Source of the DNA: Rhynchopus euleeides
Lineage: Eukaryota > Euglenozoa > Diplonemea > Diplonemida > Diplonemidae
Length of the DNA stretch: 64,000 bases
Assembly: GCA_963210315.1 (NCBI GenBank)
Contig: OY723275.1
Coordinates: 682,001-746,000, forward strand
Direction: 5' to 3'
The notes under the pieces were generated by a model. It made no database searches, was not told the origin of the DNA, and saw only the letters and a list, made by a program, of their open reading frames with translations. Both the position numbers and the translations under genes were made by a program. Within the stretch, counting starts at the first letter, position 1. Every line of letters starts with the position of its first letter. Below, piece after piece: positions 36,653-46,700 of the stretch.

Positions 36653-39600
36653 TCACGGCACCGACCCATGGGAAACGGTGGCACGCCCCGGCAGCGTGGG
36701 GAGGGGGGCAAAGGGCGCAACAGAGTTAGAGTGCGTGTCCCTCGGAGGCGGCGCCTGCGCCTGGCTGTGGGCGGCGAGAAGGGGGATGGAGTCCCCCCCG
36801 CCCCCCTGGGGCGCTGCCGCACCCCTGCAGGGGTCCAGGGGGGGTGACGCCGGGCACGACTGCAGGAACCTGAGAGGGTCAGCCGCAGGCGGGGGCTGCG
36901 GCTGCGGCTGCCGCGGGGCGCCCTCCATCAGCACCCCAGCCATGTCGGCACACAGCAGGGCATACAGCCGCATCCGGGCCTCGGCGGTCGCAGCACCCCC
37001 CGCCGTGCGGAGGCTCTCCACCAGCGACTGCCGGGCATCCTCCAGCCAGTCACACCCAGTCCACCCGACAGCACCCTCGGAGGAAGCACCCCTGGGTGCC
37101 ACCACCTGCTCGGCAGCGGGGTCAACAACCGCAGCCAGGCTGGCAACCCGCTGCTCCACCGCCACAAGGGGTGCTGAGCACGCCTCCTCCCCGTCAGGCC
37201 TGTTGGGGTTGGCGGCAGGGAGGCCGTGCCCCACCTCCTCTTGCTCATCCGCCTCCGCTGGCCCCCCCTGTTGCTGCTGCTGCGCGTCGGCGGTGGTGTC
37301 CGGGTCATCTGGATCCTCATCCAGGCCCTCTGCATCCTCGCTCTCGCTGAGGTCGTCGAAAACGCGCTTCAGCCTCCGCCTCCGCCTCCTCCCGACGAAG
37401 ACACTCGCAGCCTGCTCCGGCGCAGGGATGCACTCCTGGCTGGCACCCTCGGGCGACGCCCCACACCCCCTCACAGTGCCGTGCCGCGGGGTGACAAACT
37501 TCACACCCTTCACACGCCCCACCTCCTGCTCCGCCCCACCGCCCCCCATCTCCGCATCCCCCCCGGGGGGTTCCTGGGCTGTCATCTCCTGCGCTGCATC
37601 GATGTCATCATCTTCCTCAGGGGGGACGCTGAACACCTCATGGTGGATCTCACGCTCCTCCTTCTCCCTGCGCAGGGCAGCCGCTCTGCTCTCTATCGCA
37701 GCAGCGTGCTCCGCTAGCAGCCTCTGCGCCTGCGGCACACTCCGGAGCAGCTTCTTGGCACGCCCCGGGTTCAGCGAAGCCAAATCCCCCACCGTTGACA
37801 CATCCACGGGGCAGCCGCTGGAGGCACACCACAGCTGCCCGGGGAGGAGGCCCTGCCCACCCGCCTCCGCGGCGCCCAGCGCAAAGAGGGGATCGGCGCA
37901 CCCCGTCAGCTCGGGGAAGAAGTGCTCCGCATCCGCAGGCAGGTGAAACCTCGCTGGGGTCGCATCGGGATCGGGTATGGCGGGGGGGGGAGGTGGAGGT
38001 GGAGGCGGGGCGCCCGCGGCGCTGCCGCGCGCCTTCTTCTTGCCAGGCATGCAGGCGGCGCCCCCAGATTGGGCTCCCCCCTGCGCCTCCTCAGGCTCAT
38101 CAGCAGCCTCGCGGGGGCGCTTCCGCTCTGCGGTGGCGTTGGTGGTGCTTCCTACGGGGTGCTGTTCCGGCTTAGGCGACGGGGGTGGCATGGCGGTGAC
38201 ACCCTGCAGGGCAGCCTGCTTCCGCACAGCGCCTGGGCGGGCTCTTCCAAAGGAGGCACGGTAGACCGCCCCGGTGGGTTGCGGAGGTGTCGCAGGGAGA
38301 ACCGTCTGAGAGTCTGTCGGGATCTGGAGAGTTGGGGACAGAGGGCGTTCCAAGGTGCAGATCACCCCGCCGGCGGGGTTTGCGTTTGAGGTTGTGGCGC
38401 CGTCCCCATCGGAGGGAGGAGGGGGTGGTGGCGGGGGCGCCGCTGCCTGCGGTGTGAGGCCCGGCAGCCGGATGACCTTCCCTGCAGCTTTGGAGGCAGC
38501 CTTCAGGGAGGATGCCAGCCCCTTTGAGTAGCACATCCCCAGGGCAGAGGCCTGGTCATCCGTCAGCTGCCCGACAGACCGCTCCCAGAGGCGCACGGCA
38601 TACCCGGCGACATGGAGAGCGCCTGACTTCAGGAGAGCCTCTACTATCGACCCCAGGAGGTACCCCAACAGGTGCATCTGCAGGGCAGACTTCCCCGGGT
38701 TTTCCGAATCGAGCGCCGCCCGGAGGGCGGCCAGGGTGAGGGGGGTGTCTGGGAGGACGCGGGCTCCGGTCTCCCCCCCGGGCTGCTTCCTCCGGGTTCC
38801 GGGGGGGGATGCCCCGCAGGCCTGCTGGGCGGCGGAGACGGCGCCCTGCAGCGACTGGCTCTCCTCCAGGAGGAGGCAGATGTCGCGGAGAGCGTCGCCA
38901 GCGGTGTCCTGCACTGCCTTGCAGCGGAGCTCCCCCGAGGCTGTTGTTGCGCCGCCATCGCCTTCCCCGTCCTCATCGCTGTCGTCATCATCGACGAGGC
39001 GTCTGCGGCGTTTGGTGGCGGCAGGTGTTGCCCCGGAAGGGGGTGCTGCAGCCCGGAGGAGGTATTCCCTGCAAACCCCTAGCAGGGCAGACATCTTCGG
39101 GACAACCGCAGCGAAGCAGGCCGCTGCCAGAGCCAGGTGTGCGAAGGGCGCATCCCCGCCTCGAGGCCCCCCGCAGAGAGCTCCTGCGGGGTGTTGCAGC
39201 GCAGCCAGGAGGCAGCCCCCTTGCGGCAGCCCCGCCTCCCTGTTGGCCGCGGCGATGCCCCAGGGGGGTGTCCCGGTGGCGGAGCCGGCGGGCTGTGCGA
39301 GGGGGGGTCCCACGAAGCAGCCGCGGATTGCCCCGAGGAGATCCAGGACCTCGGGGGCGTGGCGCGCGATCCGGGTTGCCCTGGGTGCCCCGCCGCCGGG
39401 GGGTTCCGAAAGCTCTGCGAGGGCCTGGGCTGATTTTGCCGCGATGTTGAGGGAGAGGTTGTGCTGCTTCGATACATCGCACTCCCCCACCGCTGCGAAC
39501 AGAATGTCAAGCAGAGGTCCCCTCGACCCTCCGGGGCGAGCCGCAGCGGCAGGCACCGCAGGCATCCCGAAGAGCTGCGGCTCCGCCTCTGGGAGGCACA

Positions 39601-42600
39601 ACCCCTGCGGAATCCACCCCAGCCGGCTCCGCTGGGGCCCCGCGTTAACACTCCGGATGAACCGCCGCATCGCAATGTGAATAGGATCCTCCCCATCAGA
39701 TGGCTGTTGAGGCTGCTGCTGCGGATACGCCTCCAAATCGCCCCCACCCGCTTCCTCGCCGAGGATACCCAGGTTAGCCTCCTGACCCCTCACCACAGCC
39801 ACGGCGCGCAGTGCCGCAGCTGCGTCGGAGGGATTGGGGTTTGCCTGAGAGGATAGACTGGCGTACTCTGTGGGGCACACCCCGGCGACATGCCTCGCAA
39901 AGGCGAGAAGGTGGTGGCGCCTGTCAGGCTCGCGGAGGCCCGTCACGCTCTCCCTGAACAGAACTGTCGTCTGCATCAGTGCGGTTGTGGGGTGGAGCGC
40001 GACATGGGCATTCCGGCACTGCCCATGCAGCACCCCATGCCCCGAGACACATGCATCCCCTGCAACAGGGGAGCCCTGCTGGTCGCGGCGGACCCCTTCG
40101 TAGACAGCCTCGATGTAAGGCAGGATGGCGAACATCATGTCGGGGACACGTGGCGAAAGGGGCGACCCCTCGGGGAGGCAGGGGATGAGATGTGTCGGGA
40201 GGGATACCGCCGCAGCGAGGAGCGGTTCGTAGTGCTTCTTCTTGCAGAAGAAGGAGGTGATGGCGAGCGGGGCAGCCGTGGAGGCCCCCGCGGGGGGGCA
40301 CCCCACAGCACCTTCGGAGATTAGAAGCGCTGCGGCCTCCTCCCAGAGGGCCTCCCAGGTGTAGAGGAGGGAGGAGGTGGCGCGGGGGCCGGGCACCGCA
40401 GACACCTTCTCGCTGATGCTCTCAAAACCGAAGAGGATTAGCTGAAATTTGTTAGTCGCCTTCGACCCGGCAGAGCACAGCGCGGCAACCGCAGCCCCGG
40501 CAAGGCAGCGCCTCTCTGCCTCGGAAACCGGGTGAGGAGAGGCTTGGTGGGGGGTGTCACCCCCCCTCTCCGCCTGCAGGTCATCCGTCTCCGCAGTTGT
40601 CTCCGTCAGGAGGTTGGAGAAGGCCTGCTTGCCGTACGCCGTGCTGACATCTGTCGGGGACATCTCGAGGAACAACGGGAAGAACGGCGAGAGGAGATCC
40701 AACACAACCCTCACCGCGCGGTGCCTCCGGGCATACCCCCAGCCGGGCACCACACTGCTGCGGAGCAGCAGCGGGAGGCGGGTGCTCGCCTCTGCGAGGT
40801 CCTGCAGGAGGGACACGGCGTCCGCCTGGGGGACAGCGGAGGTGGGGGCGGGGGCGGTGCCCTGTGGCGCAGAGGCGGGTGCGGAGGCGCCAGCCCCTCG
40901 CTGCGGCGATGCGGCGCTGCGGAGGGCATCCAGGAGGGGCTTTGCAGACAGAGCCTTGCTGAGGAGCCACGCGGTTGCGATGAGGCTGCCCGGGCGGAGA
41001 AGGTGCGCTCCGTCAGGAGCATCCGCGGAGGAGGTTGCCTCGAGGTGGGCCAGGCATGCCCGGAGGCGTTCCGCAGCTGCGGCGGCGAGGCCAAACATGA
41101 CAAGCCCGGCCCCCTCGGGACCCGCGCCCCCCCGGCGGTGGAGCCCGGTCAGCCCGAGGTAGTCCTGCGAGAAGTTGCCGCACTGCCCCTCGAGATAGGC
41201 GGCAGGGGAGGAGGAGAAGGGGCTGTCGCCATCAGCACCACCCCGCCCTGCCGCGAGGCAGAGGAGGAGCGACGCCTCGGCGCGGAGCTCGGGGAAGCGC
41301 TGCTGCTGCTGCTGCCCATCCAGCGCCTGCTGGGCGGGGAGGGGTGCGGCTGCACCGCACCCCTTTCCATCGAGGAGACTGAGGGTGTCGTCTGCCCGAG
41401 GTTGCTGCCGCTGCTGGGGTTCCCCTGCAGGGGAGGGCGGGGTGGTGGCGGCGCCGCCAGCGGCTTCCAGCGACCGGACAAACCCCGAGAGGAAGTCGGA
41501 TGCGGGCGGCGGGGGCTGCGGCGTGGCTGCGGCGTCCTGCCCTGCCCCCTCGCCGGGCTGCGCCGCCTGCAGCGCGGCTGACGCGGTGGAGGGGAACCCT
41601 GCGGCGGCGAGGGCAGGCGCTGTCAGGAGCCCCACGTGGCTGGAGCCGTCCGCCCCCACCGCGCCGCGCCGCTCGCAGAGGGACTCCAGCAGCAGCAGGA
41701 TGGTGACGATGGACTCCTCGGGGCGGAGCTCCGTCGGGAACACCTTCCGGGGTGGGGCGCGCTGCTGCTGCACTGCTGTGGTTGCATTCCCGGTGGTGGT
41801 GGCGGTGGCGGCGGCGGCGGCATTCCCCACCACGCGGTAGAGCGGCAGGACAGCATCGAGGAAGCCCTGCGTCACCACAGCGAGGTGCTGCTGCCACTCG
41901 TCGCTGAGCGCGTCATTCGGCTCCTGCGTTGGGGCGTGGTGCCGCGACAGGGATGCCCTGACCCCTGCCGCAGGGTGCCCCACCATGGCCCGCCGCATCG
42001 CCGTGCCCAGGAGGAGGACCCAGCTGCGGCAGGCCACGCCTCGCGTCTCCCTCCCTGCCTCCCACACCCGCTGCCGCCCTGCCGACAGCGGGTAGGCGAG
42101 TATGGTGGCGTATTTCTTCTTGAGAAACGCCCGGTGCAACGTCCAGGATGCGATGAGGTGCTTCCAGGCGCCCAGCCCCTTCAGGACATGCTGCGGGCGG
42201 GACAGCACGTTTGTCATGGTGCTGAGGAGCGTGTTCACCTCTGCCTCGTGCCTGCAGGATTTGTCCCGGATGGTGCCGTCGAAATGCGCCTGCACAGCCC
42301 AGAGGGCCAGCCCTTTGTCGAGGAGGTCGTCATCCCCCCCGCTGTTGGTGGTGCACTCCTTGAGAAAAGCGCACCGCGCCCTCAGCGCCGCGTTGACATT
42401 CGCCGCAGCCTCCCCGGATCCATTCGGGACAACATCAACCGGGATCCTACGCATCGCCTCCGAGAGAATCGACATCACCTCACGCTGCGCTGAAGAATAC
42501 TCACTCTGCAGCGCCATCTGACACTGCGATGCTGAGGGCCCCTCCAGGCCATCACTCCTGGTTGCGTTGAGGACAGACGGCGTGTCGAAGGAGAGCGTGT

Positions 42601-43168
42601 GGATGCAGTAGGGCACCCAAAGCGACAGGCATGCCTCTGTGCGGCGCTGCGCTGAGGGGTCGCGGACAATTTTCCCGAGTGCCTTCACGGCGGCGTGGAG
42701 GTGCTGCGGGCACTTCGGGGGGAGAGGGAGCAGGAGAGAGCGGATCACCGCTGCGAAGACTGCGGACTCATCCTCTGCTGCAGGGGTGTCGGTGGGCCCG
42801 CGGAGGCCGGCAGAGCTGAGGACGAGGGTGACGGCGTTGACGATGTCGCCTTCGGGCTCCCCGGTGAGGGGGTGGCGGAGGGTCTCGGCGATGCTGCACC
42901 GCTCTGTGGAATGGAGGAGCGAGGCGCCTTCGCTGCACACAACATAGCACAGCAGCTTCACCGCCCTGGCCAGCCACGGCTTCCGCCCCTCCGCAATCAC
43001 GCGCCTCGCCGCCTCCAGCACATCCGACATCCCCTCCGCAACCACGGCACGCGCATCCCCTTGGATGACCTCGCGCACCTTTTTAAAGGCCTCCACCCGA
43101 TCCAGCGGCGGGCATCCTGCCCTGCCATCGATGTATCCCGCAAGCTGCGCCAAGCTCAGTTGGTCCAT
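36653..43168 (-). CDS. Giant HEAT-like nuclear protein candidate, possibly Rif1-like
   Basis: First ATG at 43168 (MDQLSLAQLAGYIDG) gives about 2171 residues; the frame is open slightly upstream without ATG. The N-terminal third is helical in HEAT style (repeated AWK..LI.. and AVKALGKIV-type helices). One block, GAWKHLIASW...ILAYPLS...RSWVLLLG, resembles the Rif1 N-terminal domain pattern of W..LI, a Pl turn and W..LL. The middle and C-terminus are Ala/Pro/Gln/Gly-rich and disordered, with acidic patches (DDDDSDEDGEGD) and basic runs (RRRRRLKR). Near 37490-37523 the motif KGVKFVTP fits the RVxF class of PP1-docking sites, a hallmark of Rif1. Single exon of 6.5 kb with no stop is strong evidence of a real gene. 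The Rif1 assignment is a hypothesis only. Confidence 0.75.
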   Translation of the reverse strand: MDQLSLAQLAGYIDGRAGCPPLDRVEAFKKVREVIQGDARAVVAEGMSDVLEAARRVIAEGRKPWLARAVKLLCYVVCSEGASLLHSTERCSIAETLRHPLTGEPEGDIVNAVTLVLSSAGLRGPTDTPAAEDESAVFAAVIRSLLLPLPPKCPQHLHAAVKALGKIVRDPSAQRRTEACLSLWVPYCIHTLSFDTPSVLNATRSDGLEGPSASQCQMALQSEYSSAQREVMSILSEAMRRIPVDVVPNGSGEAAANVNAALRARCAFLKECTTNSGGDDDLLDKGLALWAVQAHFDGTIRDKSCRHEAEVNTLLSTMTNVLSRPQHVLKGLGAWKHLIASWTLHRAFLKKKYATILAYPLSAGRQRVWEAGRETRGVACRSWVLLLGTAMRRAMVGHPAAGVRASLSRHHAPTQEPNDALSDEWQQHLAVVTQGFLDAVLPLYRVVGNAAAAATATTTGNATTAVQQQRAPPRKVFPTELRPEESIVTILLLLESLCERRGAVGADGSSHVGLLTAPALAAAGFPSTASAALQAAQPGEGAGQDAAATPQPPPPASDFLSGFVRSLEAAGGAATTPPSPAGEPQQRQQPRADDTLSLLDGKGCGAAAPLPAQQALDGQQQQQRFPELRAEASLLLCLAAGRGGADGDSPFSSSPAAYLEGQCGNFSQDYLGLTGLHRRGGAGPEGAGLVMFGLAAAAAERLRACLAHLEATSSADAPDGAHLLRPGSLIATAWLLSKALSAKPLLDALRSAASPQRGAGASAPASAPQGTAPAPTSAVPQADAVSLLQDLAEASTRLPLLLRSSVVPGWGYARRHRAVRVVLDLLSPFFPLFLEMSPTDVSTAYGKQAFSNLLTETTAETDDLQAERGGDTPHQASPHPVSEAERRCLAGAAVAALCSAGSKATNKFQLILFGFESISEKVSAVPGPRATSSLLYTWEALWEEAAALLISEGAVGCPPAGASTAAPLAITSFFCKKKHYEPLLAAAVSLPTHLIPCLPEGSPLSPRVPDMMFAILPYIEAVYEGVRRDQQGSPVAGDACVSGHGVLHGQCRNAHVALHPTTALMQTTVLFRESVTGLREPDRRHHLLAFARHVAGVCPTEYASLSSQANPNPSDAAAALRAVAVVRGQEANLGILGEEAGGGDLEAYPQQQPQQPSDGEDPIHIAMRRFIRSVNAGPQRSRLGWIPQGLCLPEAEPQLFGMPAVPAAAARPGGSRGPLLDILFAAVGECDVSKQHNLSLNIAAKSAQALAELSEPPGGGAPRATRIARHAPEVLDLLGAIRGCFVGPPLAQPAGSATGTPPWGIAAANREAGLPQGGCLLAALQHPAGALCGGPRGGDAPFAHLALAAACFAAVVPKMSALLGVCREYLLRAAAPPSGATPAATKRRRRLVDDDDSDEDGEGDGGATTASGELRCKAVQDTAGDALRDICLLLEESQSLQGAVSAAQQACGASPPGTRRKQPGGETGARVLPDTPLTLAALRAALDSENPGKSALQMHLLGYLLGSIVEALLKSGALHVAGYAVRLWERSVGQLTDDQASALGMCYSKGLASSLKAASKAAGKVIRLPGLTPQAAAPPPPPPPPSDGDGATTSNANPAGGVICTLERPLSPTLQIPTDSQTVLPATPPQPTGAVYRASFGRARPGAVRKQAALQGVTAMPPPSPKPEQHPVGSTTNATAERKRPREAADEPEEAQGGAQSGGAACMPGKKKARGSAAGAPPPPPPPPPAIPDPDATPARFHLPADAEHFFPELTGCADPLFALGAAEAGGQGLLPGQLWCASSGCPVDVSTVGDLASLNPGRAKKLLRSVPQAQRLLAEHAAAIESRAAALRREKEEREIHHEVFSVPPEEDDDIDAAQEMTAQEPPGGDAEMGGGGAEQEVGRVKGVKFVTPRHGTVRGCGASPEGASQECIPAPEQAASVFVGRRRRRRLKRVFDDLSESEDAEGLDEDPDDPDTTADAQQQQQGGPAEADEQEEVGHGLPAANPNRPDGEEACSAPLVAVEQRVASLAAVVDPAAEQVVAPRGASSEGAVGWTGCDWLEDARQSLVESLRTAGGAATAEARMRLYALLCADMAGVLMEGAPRQPQPQPPPAADPLRFLQSCPASPPLDPCRGAAAPQGGGGDSIPLLAAHSQAQAPPPRDTHSNSVAPFAPLPTLPGRATVSHGSVP

Positions 43169-43780
43169 GTCCCGGGGGGTGGGGGAGAGGGGGGAGCGTT
43201 GGCAGGGCGGCAGTGCAGTTCTCTCAGGGGGAATAGAGAGAGCTGCACGCGCAGGCGCAGACACGCTGCCCTGGTTGAGGTGGGGGGTGGGGTGGTGTCG
43301 GGTAAGGAATCGGTGTGCGATGCGCTGCTATAGAGAAAACCGCACGTGGGGGAGGGGGGTGGGGGGGGTGGGGGTAGAGGTACAACAAAACGGTGTTATC
43401 TGATGGTCAGGTTCATCACTCTTTCAGCAGGTGGAGGCAGGGTGGCCCCTTCCACTTGGTAAAGTGGGGGGGGGGGGGGTGGTGTTTTTTTTTTTGGGGG
43501 GGGGGGGGATAAAGAAAGTGATCCCCGTTGTGATACGGCGTCGAGTCGAGTTATAGTACCGGGCGCATTTTTTTTATTCTCCTTTTTTTTGTGTTTTGCC
43601 GAATCAGAAAATAGAAACAGAGAAGCCGGAAGGCCACTTTTGTGTTCCGTACGTCATCAGATCTGCAGCCTCGGGGGGGAACCGCACCACACATGGTACA
43701 CGACATCTATTATCAAACAAACAGAACTGCCGCCACACCGAAGCCACTAAAGTCACCGGCACACGGTAGGGGTACACAGC
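43169..43780. other. Intergenic, homopolymer-rich
   Basis: Contains long G-runs (43342-43375, 43467-43510) and T-runs (43484-43495, 43568-43590). No gene recognised. Confidence 0.5.
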
Positions 43781-46700
43781 CTATTCAGGCCCATTCGGCT
43801 GACTGCGAGGGAGCACCGGGAACACCGTCTCTGGGTTGTCCACATAAGGCACGGCGTGCTCCTTCGCGACCGTCCTGCGGCGGTTGCCCTTCTTCAGCGT
43901 CCTGCCATCCGCATCCGCGTCTTCGACATCAAGGTGGATCTGGTCAAGGTACCCTTCCTCGTCCTCCTCCTCCTCGGACTCGCTATCGCCCTGCACGGGG
44001 TAGACAAACACAGAGGTCCCGACTGTCCTCGCGGGGTTCATCTTGGGCAGGTCCTCCAGCTTCACGGCCTTCTCGATCACGTCCATCTCGCGCTGCGCGA
44101 GGTAGTCATCCTGCAGCACATCCTCGGGCTGGTCGGGCAGCCCCATATGAGCCTCCTTATCTGCCTCCCGCTCCTGCATCGCCTTCATGGCACGCTGCCT
44201 CGTTGCCACCTCTCCGGCACGGGCGTTGCGCGATACTTCTGACCGGATGTGGCTTGCCCTCTGTTTTGCCTTCTCCTGCTTCTTGATAAACTTAGACCGG
44301 GAGATCTTCCCCCGCAGGTCGAGGGATTGGCGCACTTCCATCCAGGTCGAGCGGCGGTGCGACTTCCGCTTCCCCATATCCGCGGCAGCCTTCTTCCGCC
44401 TCCGGAACCGCACAAACTGCACGACAACGAAGATCACACACAGCCCAGCAGCACTACCAAGCGACGCCAGGACAATGGTGGTTGTGTTGTTCGACGAAGT
44501 CACCACCGGCACAACAGAGTAGTCCACGCCACGCCTCGGCGGGGCTGTCTCTGGCAGCGCGGTGGGTGGAACCGGGGTGGACGGCCGCACCACCGCGAGC
44601 GGCTGGATGAAGGCCACGGCAAACATCGAGAAGTGTGACACGGGGCAGGCGTAGGTGGTCGTCATCACACCCCCGGTCGATATGGGCAGCCGCAGCTGGA
44701 GGACGGGGAGGATGGCCCCGACACCTGCCTGCGCACCCCCCAGCCACTGGCCCTCCCAGTAGACACAGTTGTACGACCGTGTGTAGTCTATCTCTCTCGA
44801 GAGGGTGAACGTGATGTACGCGATGGGGTTCTGCGAGTCTGCGGTGTCCACAACAGAGAGGGGCTCCTTAGTGATGGGGTCACGCGCAGCGGCATGGAGG
44901 ATGCTGGACTCCAGAAGCACATTGAGGTAGGTCAGGTTTGCCGCAGTTGCATTCGGCGTCACACTCGCTTCATCTAGCACGATGAAGCTCCGGCTGGAAC
45001 CGGGGTCGATGGTGGCCACCACAATCTCCTTCCCAACCTGAGGGTAATTCGCCAGGGTGTAGACCAACACATCATCGACGCGGTGGGATGACTCAGCAGA
45101 GGCGGTCTGGACTGAGGAGGTTACGGTGTCTGCCGACACATCTCCTGAGGCCCTTGCCAGGATCTCGTGGTACATCGAAAGCTTTTTGGAGACAACCGGA
45201 TGCTGCGCGACGCTGTTCAGCATCCCTACCGACAGGGCTGTCGAGAGGGTGGTCTGATTCGACATCTCCGACTGCATCACCGCATCCAGCACGGCCTGGG
45301 CTGTCTGGATCCGCCCTTCATAACGCGTGGCATTCAGAACCGCAGCCTCCGCTGCAACAAGCGAACCGCATGCAGGTGTCTCGTCGGGGTAATGCATCAT
45401 TCGGATTAACTCCACCAGGGCCGCCAGCAGCACGACACGCATCTCCACAGGCGTGTGGCGGATGGAGCGGGAATAACCTGCAGGGTGCATCACCGAGAGC
45501 ATGCTGGCGAGGATTGCCTCCAGGGTAGGCCAGGGCCACTCCGCAGGGGGCAGACGCTGCGGCAGGAACAGTGCTGCCGCCACAGCTGCCGGGTGCCCCG
45601 GCCCCTGCGGGAGGGCCTGGAGGAAGCCGGTGATCTCTGGGCGTGGCACCCTCTGCAGCAGCATGGGCTGTGTGATGTTCAGCCGCATCCGGGCCACAGC
45701 CCCGTTGCTGCTCTTCACGCTGACGTAGAACTCGAGGCTGACGTTCAGCGTCCGGATGGTGCAAGGCATGAGGGGTGCCGGGACCTGCACCTTGGAGTCC
45801 ATCTGGAATTCGAAGCTGTTGTTGACAGCCAGGGGGAGCTGCTGCGACCCCATCGACACCTCGAAGCGGTAGAGGTTGGGTGGGGACGGTGTAATCCACA
45901 GCCCGGCATCCAGGGTGACTAGCGAGGTCAGCTCACGCAGCATCAGGGCACCGCCTATCTCGGTGCCTCCCGAGACGCTCATCCCGTGGCTGAATGTCGG
46001 GGCACGGTCGATCTCCACATCGATGTAGTCATACGACAGCACCGACACCCCGATATACAGCTCTGCCTGGATGCGGTAGGAGCAGGTCCGGAGGTAGTCA
46101 CGCACCCCGATGGACACCTTCGACACGCAGACAAAGGCGCTGCCGCTCACCTCGAAGGAAGGTTGGTTCTCTGAGGTTGGCGGGAAAAGCCCTTCGGGCG
46201 TTGAGGTCCACCGCAGCACGAAGCCGTGTGGTATGGCGCTGCCCCCGTTGATGGTGACGATGGTGTTCAGCGCCTTCCCCTGCTGGTGACGGGTGGGGCG
46301 TGTGGTGACCCGCAGGGTATACTGCGTGTTGATGGTGGGGTCCACGATGTCACACTGCGCAGTCCTATAGGGCGACGTGCACTCACAGAGGCCCTCAGAG
46401 GAGCACACGCCATGCCCGGTGCAGGTCACCTCTGCAACGCAGTAGACCTGGCACGTCGCGGTGTACCAGTTGTTGATACACTGGCAGCGGGGGAGGCCCC
46501 CCTCCTCCATGCATGCACCGTGCCCCGAGCAGTCGCACCTCGGCATGGTGCACCACCGCCCCCCCATGAGCGGGGCGCAGGAGCCGGGGGGAAGTTCCTG
46601 AGGCACGTCGCAGACATCGCCGCCCCACCCGGTATGGCAGGCACATCCACCGGTGTCGGTGCAGGCGCCGTGCCCGTTGCACTCCCAGAGAGTGGGGCAG

